Shown: positions 54,912 to 64,000 of the stretch, one piece after another | Layout of the letters: each line of letters opens with the position of its first letter | Numbering within the stretch: position 1 is the first letter of the stretch | Source: Mesaphorura yosii | Taxonomy: Eukaryota > Arthropoda > Collembola > Poduromorpha > Tullbergiidae | NCBI GenBank assembly: GCA_009869945.1 | Contig: WIXG01000227.1 | Span: 62,001 to 126,000 of the forward strand | Length of the DNA: 64,000 nt | Direction of reading: 5' to 3' | Notes under the pieces: model-generated | Seen by the model: the letters and a program-made list of their open reading frames with translations, nothing else | Database searches by the model: none | Told to the model about the DNA's origin: nothing | Program-made: the position numbers and the translations under genes

Positions 54912-56983
54912 CTAGCTGATTGTGTACACCGACGTCACTGGTTGTGGTGTCGACTTGAATTCGCTGCTCGTTTCCGTCGTTATTTCGCTCACGTTGTCAC
55001 TGAGCGGTTTGTCCATAGTTTCAGTGAGCAGGAACGAGAAGAGAGCACCAGTAATCGCGATTAAAGCGAATACAAAGTAGGGAACTGCTGGCCAATCTGT
55101 TACAGAAAATAAAAAAAGCTATAACCCTCAAGATGTTTTGGGTATGCTTGCAAAGATAAAAACCACTCACTGGAGCCGAGGTACGCAAGCTGCGGTGCAG
55201 CAATGGCTCCAAGTCCAGCTCCAACTCCGCTTAAACCCGACCCCATTGACCTCACTGCAGTAGGGTACAACTCGCCGACCAGCGTCCGCGCACACGAACG
55301 GCCTCCAGCGACACAAAATTTGCCCAGCAAACAAAGGACAATCACAGACGTTGGGACATTAACCAAATGCACAGTCAGCTCAAGCAACGCCAGCGTGCCC
55401 AGGAATAATGCACCGAGACTCATGTAAATGGCTAAGGATGTGCGTCGACCCAGACGATTGCTGATCAGGAGTGCCGAAGGATAGCCCAGCACATCGCTCA
55501 GCCCGAGCAATCCACAAATAAGATAAATGCTGCCCTCCATATTCCGGACATTGAAGCTGATTCCATAGTACGTAATCGCCGATGAGCACATGATTGTCAT
55601 CTGGTAAATGGTTGGCATTCGGAGAGCAGGATCCCCGAAGAAGTCCCAGTAGCCGAATTTCTTCACGTGTTTGGACTGTGCACCATCCTCAGTGCTTGAT
55701 TCCTCAAATTCAGCCACTGCCACCTGTCTAACGACGGAAATATTCACGGGCGGCACACGATTGACCTTTGCCATGTAGCAGAGGACTTGATGAGCTTCGG
55801 TAAGTTTTTGGTTTCTAATCAGCCAGCGTGGGCTCTCAGGGAGCAAACTGCGATAAAAAGTTTCCATAATCAATCCCATTGTTGTGGTAAGATTCCAGTG
55901 AATAAAATCAAGAGTGGTGGAAACTTACGGGAAGATAACGAGAATGAGGAGGAAAGGCGTGCATGTGACGAAAGTTAATTGTCTCCAGTCACGAACGTAG
56001 TACGCGGCGAGTGCCAGCAACATCACTCCTTCTCCTGTGCACCATGTGCAAAAGAATTAGTAAACAGTCAACTTGCCAATTGGATTTTAGGCCAATAACC
56101 TACCCCATGGCCCGACGCTGCCACAAAATTGCCTCCAGCGTGGAGTCTGGAACTCAAGAGCGTAGATTGCACTGATGCCAAGAAAACCTGGAATGAGCAG
56201 TTGTCCAATCAAGAAACAGGCGAACCACCTCAATGTCAATGTCAATTCAGTGTGTTAATTCGCTACGTACCAGACAGACCGATAACGGCCATTAATCGAC
56301 AGACTGCATAAAAGTAAGGATTTGGTGCGAATCCTGAGAGAAAGTGACCAACACTCATGAGTAGTGAGACTGCAAGAAATGAGTATCGCCTTCCGTGCCT
56401 TTTGAAACAAAGAAACACAAGTCAAATAAACTTTCTGGAGTTCTAGATTAGAGGACATGGAACTATTGCTGGTCACAGGCTTGACTCACCAGTCAGAAAT
56501 TTTGCAAGCCACCAGATTTCCAAATAGCATTCCAAACATCCCGACGGAGGTTATGAAGTCTGGCACCCACGACGCACTGCAAATCAGTTTCCATTCAACC
56601 ACGATCGAGTTGAAGTCCGTTATCTCCGAAGCAGCAGCGGTCACGGTACCATTTACACATCCACAGATTTCTGTCTTGTTCATCAGCACACCATCGCACA
56701 GCCACTTCCGAGGCGTGAGACCCGCAAACAGTGGGGTCATAGAGATGAAGGCGGCCGGAATCTCCAGCACCAGGATCAGCACGAGCGCCAAGAACTGAAA
56801 CAGCCCAAATCCGCCAAGAGACGCGAGAATGTCTTCAAAATTTGCGACTGACTCGCTAATGCTAATCTGCACACTGTCAACGTTGTGTGGCCGTGGCTTT
56901 GACGCAAATTCTTCATATTTCTTAGGCTTGTTTTCTTTCCGGACGTGCAGTCGAAGATTTTTTGAAAGGTTCGATTGAGACAT
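54912..56983 (-). CDS. SLC22-family organic cation transporter-like, copy 1
   Basis: Twelve-span major-facilitator protein for organic ions in the plasma membrane. Exons on the minus strand: start ATG 56983 with a cytosolic N-terminus (NFEDILASLGGFGLFQFLAL) leading into TM1, the large glycosylated loop with six or so cysteines (RKWLCDGVLMNKTEICGCVNG, VEWKLICSASWVPDF), TM2 and the A-loop KISDW plus RHGRRYSF, then TM3-6, the central motif LPESPRWLIRNQKL, a cytosolic loop, PTIYQMTIMCSSAITYYGIS, TM8-11 with RLGRRTSLAIY and GRSCARTLVGELYPTAVRS, and TM12 WPAVPYFVFALIAITGALFSFLL with ETMDKPL. The stop is TAG at 54912. All SLC22 signatures are in place, so transport competence is likely. Substrate unknown. 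Close paralogue of copy 3 downstream in the window. Confidence 0.94.
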
Positions 56984-57607
56984 TATAAATATGTTGCAAG
57001 TCCAGGTCGTTTACAACAACGGGCGCACGAAGACACTGACTGAAGTGATGGACAGCTCGCTTGTCTATCTCGGTGTATGTAATTAGCGAAATCCAATGAA
57101 TGGAGAAGTTGCGTGCCGCATTCATGCCTTGCCTGTACGAAGTAATGACTTAATTTCTCAGAATACAATAACCTCATACTCATGTTCCTATCCTATCCTA
57201 TCCTGCATGGTTTTTCTATGAAGTTAGAAACTGCACTTTTTAGACTTAATTGTCGTTCATTTGGGTGATTACGCCAGTACGAAGAATCAATCGCTTGAAA
57301 ATATCACAGGAATTACGACAACTTTACGAGGTAATTCATACAGGTGAATGCATTATGCATATTAGATTAGCCCTTTGAGTGGAGTCAAATGATTTGCGTT
57401 ATCCAGTTTTCTGAAAACCTCGTCAGTATTGATGTAGAAAGAACCCGAACGCCACAACTGCCCCAAAATTACAAAAACTGTGATTTAACTTACCAACATA
57501 GCAAAGAAAAACTAGCATTAATAACAAGATATACAAAAGTCACGTCAATAGTGTGTGTTCAAGAGAAAATTCATACATCCTCAGAGAGAGGTCGGAAGTG
57601 CGAAAGG
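56984..57607. other. Intergenic between SLC22 copies 1 and 2
   Basis: Upstream side of copy 1 and 3' flank of copy 2. A short pentamer run (CCTAT, four copies) lies near 57187-57207. No gene. Confidence 0.55.
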
Positions 57608-59476
57608 TCAGTAGAATGGCAAAATATATGTTGGATCGATATCGGCGTAAGTAACTTGATAATAGGGCATTGCCGCGTACTTGGTGGCCAGGAACGAGAA
57701 TAACCCGCCGAACAGTGACACCATTGCAAATGCAAAGTACGGAATGGAGGGCCAATCTGCAAGTATCAGACACATCGGTGCCATTTATTATCAACTGCAT
57801 AGCAAAATTTGGGGAAGATACTGGAACCTTACATGATCGAAGAGAGACCAGCTGGACAGCCAGTAAAGCACCGATGTTCGCACCAATTGCGTTCAGTTGA
57901 CTGCCCATCATGCGCACATTGCCATCCGGGTACAGTTCGGACAGCACAATCCGTGCACAACATTGGGAAGCAGAAGTACAAAACCTGCACATTAGGAGCA
58001 AACCTACAACGCATGATGTTGGAACGGGTGCGGCGATGACCTCCAACACAGCCAGAACTCCAAATAGCAATCCGCCAGTAACCGAGGAAACGCTCGTGGC
58101 TTTCCTGCTTCCCACACGGTAGTAGTACGATAAGGCCGAGCTGAATCCAACGAGGTCGACTACGGCTACTGCTAGCAGTACAAGTGTAGGATAAAGGTTG
58201 GTGTCCTCCAAGCTCTTGAGACTGAAGCACAGCCCGTAGAAGGCGACCTCAACTGAGCACATGATCGTCATTTGGTAAATGGTTGGCAGTCTGAGTTCGG
58301 GATTCGTAAAGAAGGCCAAACAACTAGATCCTTTGGGTCCTGGCTCGGGCCCGCTTCCCTTTTCCTCTTCGGATGACCAGTTGCCACTGTCAGTGTCTTG
58401 ACGCTTCGACGTTTCCGTATACAGAAATTTTGGGAGCTTACGTGATTTAGAAAGCAACTTGACGAAAGGGCTGAAATCCTGCGACTGAGCTGCCTTTGTT
58501 CGCATATTTTTCGGACAGCGTACCAAATACCAGCTTGAACTCTTGGGCAGCTGGCTGAAAGAAATGTACAGAGAAGCGGTTAAATATGCGCACGTTAGAG
58601 AGTCACTTGTTATCACTATAAAACATACGGGAGCATAACTGCAATGTGGAGGAATAGGAGACATGTGACAAACGTTAATAGTCTCCAATTGCTGATATAC
58701 GTTGACATCAACGACAGTGTCGTAAAGCCTCCAGTCAAACAGGTTCCACACAACGGTCTCCACTTTGGAATCAGAAATTCTTCAGGATAATTACCGCAAG
58801 GAACTCCAAGCAAGCCTGCAGATATAATCATGGAGAGGCAAACAAGCTGCTGACACCGGATTATAATCAAACTAAAACTTACCAGCCAGCCCAATCCCTG
58901 CAATGAATCTACAGATTGAGTAAGAGTACGGATCCGTGGCTGCTGCAGAAAGAAGTTGACCAGCTCCCGTGATCAGCGAGGCATCCCACAACATCGAGCG
59001 TCCGCCAAGACCGTACCTGTAGCAGATTTACTTAAGGGATGCTCTTCTTCCGAAGTTTCGGCTCGGGACTAGAACTGGAAACTCACCAATCAGAAAGTTT
59101 GAAGACCAACAGATTACCAAACAGCAGCCCCACCATTTGGGCATACATCACAAAGTTTTGAAACCATGCTGCACCACAAACCAGATTCCACTCAGTAACA
59201 ATAGACATTGATTGTAATTCTGGCGAGAGGGATGCATCGCAAGAACAGATTTCATCTTTCTGTATCGGGCATCCTTCGCAATACCACACTTCCCCAACGA
59301 CGAATAACGGTGTGAATAAGACAAGTGCAGATGCAAGCTCCAAAATCGCAAGAAGTGCTTGTGGGAGTGGGATACCTAATTTACCTGCAAATCGAAACGG
59401 AATCACGTTATGCTTCGGAATTAACAAACTTGCTAACTGTACAGAATTACGAACCTCCCACCAATGCTGCATTCAT
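57608..59476 (-). CDS. SLC22-family transporter-like, copy 2, divergent
   Basis: Same strand and layout as its neighbours but changed at key places. The A-loop after TM2 reads KLSDWYGLGGRSML instead of DRYGRRF, losing the RR pair. The central motif PESPRWL reads PKSSSWYLV, and the following cytosolic loop is long and Ser/Lys-rich. TM7-11 keep PTIYQMTIMCSVEVAFYGL and RIVLSELYPDGNVRMMGS, but GRRK is replaced by VGSRKATS. TM12 is normal: WPSIPYFAFAMVSLFGGLFSFLA, ending QVTYADIDPTYILPFY with stop at 57608. No stop codon breaks the chain. The N-terminal end is uncertain: the exon from 59396 starts GKLGIPLPQALLAILELA, and ATG 59476 (MNAALVGG) is the nearest start, with a weak donor. The usual NFEEIL leader was not found. 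It may have new function or be decaying. Confidence 0.82.
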
Positions 59477-59863
59477 AGTTGCTGTGTTTCTCCCCACAAG
59501 AACCAAGGTGGATGCGCCATTCCTGGGCTTTCTACGTTTCGACATCTCCCCTGTCTTCTTTGTTATCAAACAAAACGAACCCCAAGCTCAGTTAATCAGC
59601 GTTAGCATAACTTTAACTTAACTTCAGGATTCAACCCCGTTGCAAGCGAACCCACGAGCCCATTCTCTAAACACGAGCAGAGCACGCAACTCTACTCCGA
59701 AAACGCACGTTGGTGTTCTCGAGCCATGATGCCGCTTGTAAACTACATATTGCTGTGTGTTAGACTTTATTAAAACCGAACAGATTCTGTGGGTAGGTCG
59801 TCTTTAATGAAATTCATGCTACATGAAACTTATAACTAAAATTAGAAGGTCGGGTATCAAAAA
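59477..59863. other. Intergenic between SLC22 copies 2 and 3
   Basis: 3' flank of copy 3 with minus-strand AATAAA at 59766-59771, and the upstream side of copy 2, which might hold its missing first exon. No gene seen. Confidence 0.5.
59766..59771 (-). terminator. Poly(A) signal of SLC22 copy 3
   Basis: AATAAA on the minus strand about 95 bases behind the stop at 59864. Confidence 0.55.
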
Positions 59864-61902
59864 TTACTCTGTAGGTCTTCTGCTGGGTCTTCGCTTGAAC
59901 GATTTCTTGCTGAACTCTCGTGCGGGATTCACTTCCACGTCGGGTACCTGGTCCACGAGAGGCTTGCCCATCGTTTCCGTCAGGAGGAACGAGAAGAAAG
60001 CACCAGCCACGGCGATAAATGCGAAAACGAAGTATGGAAAAGATGGCCACACTAGGATCACAAAAGTAAGCCAAATCAATATCCTGTAAGAAAACGTAGT
60101 CAAATCCCTGCAATTTTCAAAACTTACAAGAGCCGAGGAACGCCAGTTGTGGAGCCAGAACGGCGCCCAGACTCGCTCCAACCCCACCCAGCCCGGAGCC
60201 CATCGCACGCACTGCAGTAGGATACAGTTCCCCAACAAGAGTTCGTGCGCAGGACCGTCCGCCAGCCACGCAAAACTTGCCCAGTAAACACAGCGCAATG
60301 ACCCACATCGGCACCGAGGCCAAACCCACAGCAAGCTCGAGAATTGCGAGGACTCCTAGGAACACCGCCCCCAGACTCATATAAATCGCCAACGACTTCC
60401 TTCTGCCCAGGCGATTGCAAACGAGGAGCGCTGATGGATAACCAATCGCGTCGCTAAGCCCCAGCAGCATCACGATGAGGTACAAACTGCCTTCCATGTT
60501 CTTCACGTTGAAGCTGATGCCGTAGTACGTGATTGCAGTCGAGCACATGATTGTCATCTGGTAAATGGTCGGCAGGCGGAGTGCAGGGTCAGTGAAGAAT
60601 TCCAAGTAGCCGAACTGCTTCATTTCGAACTCTCCGTTGTCATCTTCCTGAGAAATGTTATCAGGGATCATTGGTGTCTCCGCGGCTGCAACCGCTTTGA
60701 GAAGCTCCAGATCGACGGGTGGCTTGCTATTGAGCTTGGCAATGTACGCCATGACGCGGTGGGCCTGTTTGATTTTGTGGTTACGCACCAGCCAGCGAGG
60801 GCTTTCGGGTAGGAACGGGAATATGACTACGATGAGAAGGAATGGGAGGCAGGTGACTAGAATCAGAACTCGCCAGTGTCGAATGTAGTACGCCATCAGG
60901 GCGAGCAACATCACGCCTTCTCCCCATGGAGTCACGCTCGCACAGAGCGGTCTCCATTTGGGGGTTTGCAGCTCAATTGTGTACACGGCTGAGACTCCAA
61001 GAAAACCTGAACAATGAACAACACAATTTCACCATTCTTACCAATTCCCGTGCTTTTGTTCGTGTAATAATTTTCAGAAAAGTTAACGACATCAATAAGT
61101 TACCTGACAGCCCAACTCCAGTCAAGAATCTGCAGAATGAGTAAAAGTAAGGGTCCACTGCTGCTGCGGACAGGACTTGTCCCGTCGCCATGATGAGGGC
61201 GGTGCCCAGAAACACAAATCGTCTCCCGTACCAGTCAGACAGCTTGCAGGCGACGAGGTTACCGAAAAACATCCCAAACATTTGCACACTCGTGATGAAA
61301 TCAGAAACCCACGCTGAGCTGCAGACCAACTGCCATTCAGCTACGATGGACTCTGAGTTCGAGGTCAGAGTTCCATTGCAGGAACATATCTCGTCCTTCG
61401 TCATTGTCTGATTATCACAGAGCCAGTATTTTGGCATCCCGCCCACAAACACGGGCGTGAATGAAACGAAAGCAGAGGGAATCTCCAAGACGAGGAGCAG
61501 GACGAGACTGAGAAACTGGAAGGCACCAAATCCACCTGTAAAATGAGGGCACACGAATTTGAAGACATCAGTCAATTAGCAGCGCTTCATATTTAGTCAT
61601 TCACGAGTCAAGACTATATAACTTCATCACGTGGATTTTGGACGCACACGACCATACTTTTATGAGAGAAGCAAAATGTGTCCTTGAGGGTTTTTACTCT
61701 CGATGACATTACGACTGGCCCTGCACGACTTACTTTCAGAGGTTTCAATCAGTCTGGACCAAACGACTGTTTCAAGATTTAGCATTCAAGACAACATACC
61801 TAGACTTTCCAGAATTTCCTCAAAATTCTTTGGCGCCTTGGGCGTGTTCACCGTCTCGTAGGACTTTTTCTGCTGAAGGATCCCTTTCACATTAGAAGCC
61901 AT
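59864..61902 (-). CDS. SLC22-family organic cation transporter-like, copy 3
   Basis: Minus-strand gene with start ATG 61902 (MASNVKGILQQKKSYE), a leader ending APKNFEEILESL, then GGFGAFQFLSLVLLLVLEIP as TM1. The outer loop carries WLCDNQTMTKDEICSCNG and VAEWQLVCSSAW. The A-loop is canonical (KLSDWYGRRFVF), as are FLPESPRWLVRNHK and RLGRRKSLAIY. The block PTIYQMTIMCSTAITYYGIS and the block FCVAGGRSCARTLVGELYPT are nearly the same as in copy 1, pointing to recent duplication. TM12 reads WPSFPYFVFAFIAVAGAFFSFLL, followed by ETMGKPLVDQVPD and a very basic tail (SKKSFKRRPSRRPTE) not shared with copy 1. Intact and probably functional. The basic C-terminus may steer localisation; inference. Confidence 0.94.
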
Positions 61903-62521
61903 TGCGATTTTGGGTTAGTCACGTTCGTTAGTGAAAGAAAGCACAAATCCCGCTTGCTTAATTCTTGTTTCCAAATGATAGGAACCAAATGCTGTAGTTC
62001 CGTGCTTCGTGGAATGTGACTGAGAGCGAGAAATGGCTAAGCAAACTTCATTTTATTGCTAGTCCGAAAGCTGCAGACGGAACAATGACGTGATTCCAAG
62101 TGATCCTGACCAGTTTATCGCCGTCTCTTTCACGGAAGGGAAGTGAATGAAATATTGCACACGCCAGACTTCGGTTGAGCAGATGATTGTGTAATCGTTT
62201 CTTGTCTACTGCGTGATAAATATCTCGAAATTGGCATTTATATGACAAATTGGGTAGGTGGAAGGTGTACCCATGACCGCACCGTATGAAGTTCAAGTTG
62301 AAGGGGAAATTATCAGCATGCTACATGCATGTAGCAAAGCAATCACACAATTGCGAGGATTTGCAGTTGCGTGTGGTATACACAGATCACAGCTAAATCC
62401 GCGACCGACGACGCCAACGAATAATAGAAACGGAGTCCGCAGCCGCAACTGCTGAGCCAATATTGGCGTTTTAAATTAAGTGCCCAGATTCGCCTGAAAA
62501 TCTAGTCATTAAATCGCAATT

Positions 62522-62770
62522 ATGGACTGTGATGATGTGGTAACGAATAATGAGTGTTCCGATAGTGTTGCTGAAAATAGAGTGGATTCGCGTGGAAGGG
62601 CAGCTGTTATTGGTTCAGGTGGCAAAAGCAATTTGAGAAGTTACGCAGAGCAAAAATATAAGCAGAGGATGAAAATAAGATTTGGAGTACAAGACAATTG
62701 CTCATCACTTTACGATAAAATTCCAACAGTCATAGCTCCAGTGGTAAAAGGAATTACCCTAGCTAGATGA
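62522..62770 (+). CDS. Possible small single-exon gene, 82 residues
   Basis: An intact ATG-to-TGA frame with an acidic start (MDCDDVVTNNECSD) and a basic second half (RSYAEQKYKQRMKIRFGVQD). No domain or signal peptide. It is the only frame of any size on the plus strand in this gap, but a chance ORF of this length is quite possible, and codon use cannot be tested by eye. Confidence 0.2.
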   Translation: MDCDDVVTNNECSDSVAENRVDSRGRAAVIGSGGKSNLRSYAEQKYKQRMKIRFGVQDNCSSLYDKIPTVIAPVVKGITLAR

Positions 62771-63388
62771 ACCAGCCAAGGTCTCCTTAAACTGATGCAG
62801 TGTCAATGTGCTTCCTTGCTCGCTTGCTAGGTTAATCTTTCACGAACATGAATGAAGCACTGCGCTGCTGGAACGCGATCCTTTGTGCTTTAACACACAA
62901 AAGATTCCATTCTAAAGTTCATCCGGCCAAATCCGTGTTTGAGGTTTTCGCGATTTATGTTATTTTGAAAAGTACTGGACATCTGGAGACGAGTGGAGGG
63001 TGTGTTCATGAGCGTCACATCACTGTAGACTGCACCATTTGTATAAGTGCGAATTGACGCAAGTCAAACCGCAGTTGGTGGACGGGATCGATTGAAGTTA
63101 GAAGTCTGACAACAACACGTCAAAGCCAGCCTACTTCGACCTCGTAGTACAAGTAATGCTGTGGGTCAGGAAGAACTCAGGTCTACGCTTAATTCCTAAT
63201 TGAGGTTTGGAGGAACAGCGAGTTTCTGACACAACTTTAGAAAAAAAACGAATGCAGCCCATTCATTGACTACGAGATGACGCGAGATCGATACCCAAAC
63301 AGGCATTGTGCGTCTATTTCTGCCCATTTAGTCCAAATATTGTGAAGTCTCACCCAAGCAAAACATATTCAGAATGAATGGGAAAAAA

Positions 63389-63394
63389 TTTATT
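63389..63394 (-). terminator. Poly(A) signal of SLC22 copy 4
   Basis: AATAAA on the minus strand 120 bases behind the stop at 63514. Confidence 0.55.
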
Positions 63395-63513
63395 ATGACT
63401 GAGGATTGAACAATACAAAAGAATACATGCGTACGTAGAAGTGCAGAACAAGGCAACAAAAATACAATAACAGTCGGCAATCACCAACGAACCCAACCAG
63501 CACACGGCAGTCT

Positions 63514-64000
63514 TCATTTTCGCCCAGCCGCCACCTTCGATGTCGACATGGAGCTGATAATGGACGTCACGCTCACTCGGCGCATTGCCTCTCGGATGTT
63601 CTTTATCCTCGTACTGTTGCCCTCCTGTATCGGTTTTCCATTCGTCTCGGTCAAGAGGAACGAAAACAGGGAGCCAACCACGGTAATTGTGGCAAATGTA
63701 AAGTACGGGATTGAAGGCCAGTCTGAAATTTATGAGACAAAGCTGAAATAGCTCAGTATAATGAGATGTGTTTGACTGGAAGTTATACATGTTCCCAGAA
63801 ATGCAATTTGTGGAGAGAGCGCTGCTCCGACACTCGCCGTGATGCCACACATTCCAATGCCCATTGTGCGGACGTTCGTAGGATACGATTCGCCAGTCAG
63901 GGTCCTCGTCACCGAACGCGCCCCAGCCAATCCGAATTTACCCAGCATGCAAAATATTCCCACCAGCGTGGCAGTGACTGCGCCAGGCACTGCGAGGAAC
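63514..64000 (-). CDS. SLC22-family transporter-like, copy 4, C-terminal part
   Basis: Only the last two exons are inside the window; the gene starts beyond base 64000. The outer exon reads GIFCMLGKFGLAGARSVTRTL, TGESYPTNVRTMGIGMCGI and AALSPQIAFLG, the TM10-11 region with the family motif near GESYPT. The last exon gives WPSIPYFTFATITVVGSLFSFLL, then ETNGKPIQEG and a basic tail (RIKNIREAMRRVS) ending AAGRK. Same exon border before TM12 as in the other three copies. Phases agree. It keeps the family core in the part seen; the rest cannot be judged. Confidence 0.9.

Larger units (their letters stand above)
61903..63513. other. Intergenic between SLC22 copies 3 and 4
   Basis: Upstream side of copy 3, then 1.6 kb to the stop of copy 4. 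Holds an 82-codon ORF (listed separately) and a minus-strand AATAAA at 63389-63394 for copy 4. No repeat or RNA gene seen. Confidence 0.55.

Noticed and set aside
57181-57210. Short CCTAT repeat as a possible satellite or telomere-like tract
   Set aside because: Only about four units; ordinary microsatellite.

Overview
The window is animal nuclear DNA. Genes are split by many short introns (mostly 50-110 bases) with GT-AG borders, coding exons have clear metazoan orthologues (CUL5, Rheb, SRRM1, PNISR, ORC5, PCGF3), and poly(A) signals sit just behind stop codons. Very compact spacing, an EF-hand rhomboid, a Neto-like receptor, glycine-rich secreted proteins of cuticle type and a peptidase-dead ACE relative fit a small ecdysozoan (arthropod or close relative). 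The species cannot be named from sequence alone.

Layout. 1-3.5 kb: 5' part of allantoicase and an ACDH-11/AidB-type acyl-CoA dehydrogenase, both minus. 4.3-9.6 kb: CUL5 and Rheb, plus. 10.8-13.8 kb: a large secreted or GPI-anchored protein made of two GPR158-type ectodomain modules. 14.6-17.9 kb: minus-strand CUB-CUB-LDLa receptor with a PDZ-ligand tail. 20.0-21.7 kb: SRRM1. 22.2-24.5 kb: two TATA-driven Gly-rich secreted proteins. 25.7-29.1 kb: PNISR, minus. 29.8-35.5 kb: orphan single-pass membrane protein, rhomboid protease, ORC5. 36.2-39.5 kb: ACE-like pseudoenzyme and a SEC14-domain protein with a signal peptide. 40.7-43.3 kb: dsRNA-binding protein and a GlpQ-type phosphodiesterase, converging. 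44.6-46.0 kb: a four-span MARVEL-like protein converging on a small single-span protein. 46.37-48.22 kb: a complete pogo/Tc1-mariner DNA transposon with an open two-exon transposase. 49.0-53.0 kb: a very divergent Cys-loop receptor and a secreted dienelactone-hydrolase-like enzyme. 53.3-54.4 kb: PCGF3. 54.9-64 kb: four tandem SLC22 (organic cation transporter) genes, the last cut by the window edge.

Genes with related roles: SRRM1 and PNISR are both RS-rich speckle/splicing proteins; CUL5, Rheb, ORC5 and PCGF3 are housekeeping regulators; the SLC22 block is a tandem duplication array in which one member has lost family motifs. The most unusual items are the transposon with direct subterminal repeats inside its inverted termini, the double-GPR158 ectodomain protein without a 7TM domain, the Cys-loop receptor without the agonist box, and the ACE-like protein without its zinc histidines. 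No CRISPR array, rRNA or tRNA was seen. Exon borders come from reading the sequence by eye against remembered family sequences, not from alignment software.
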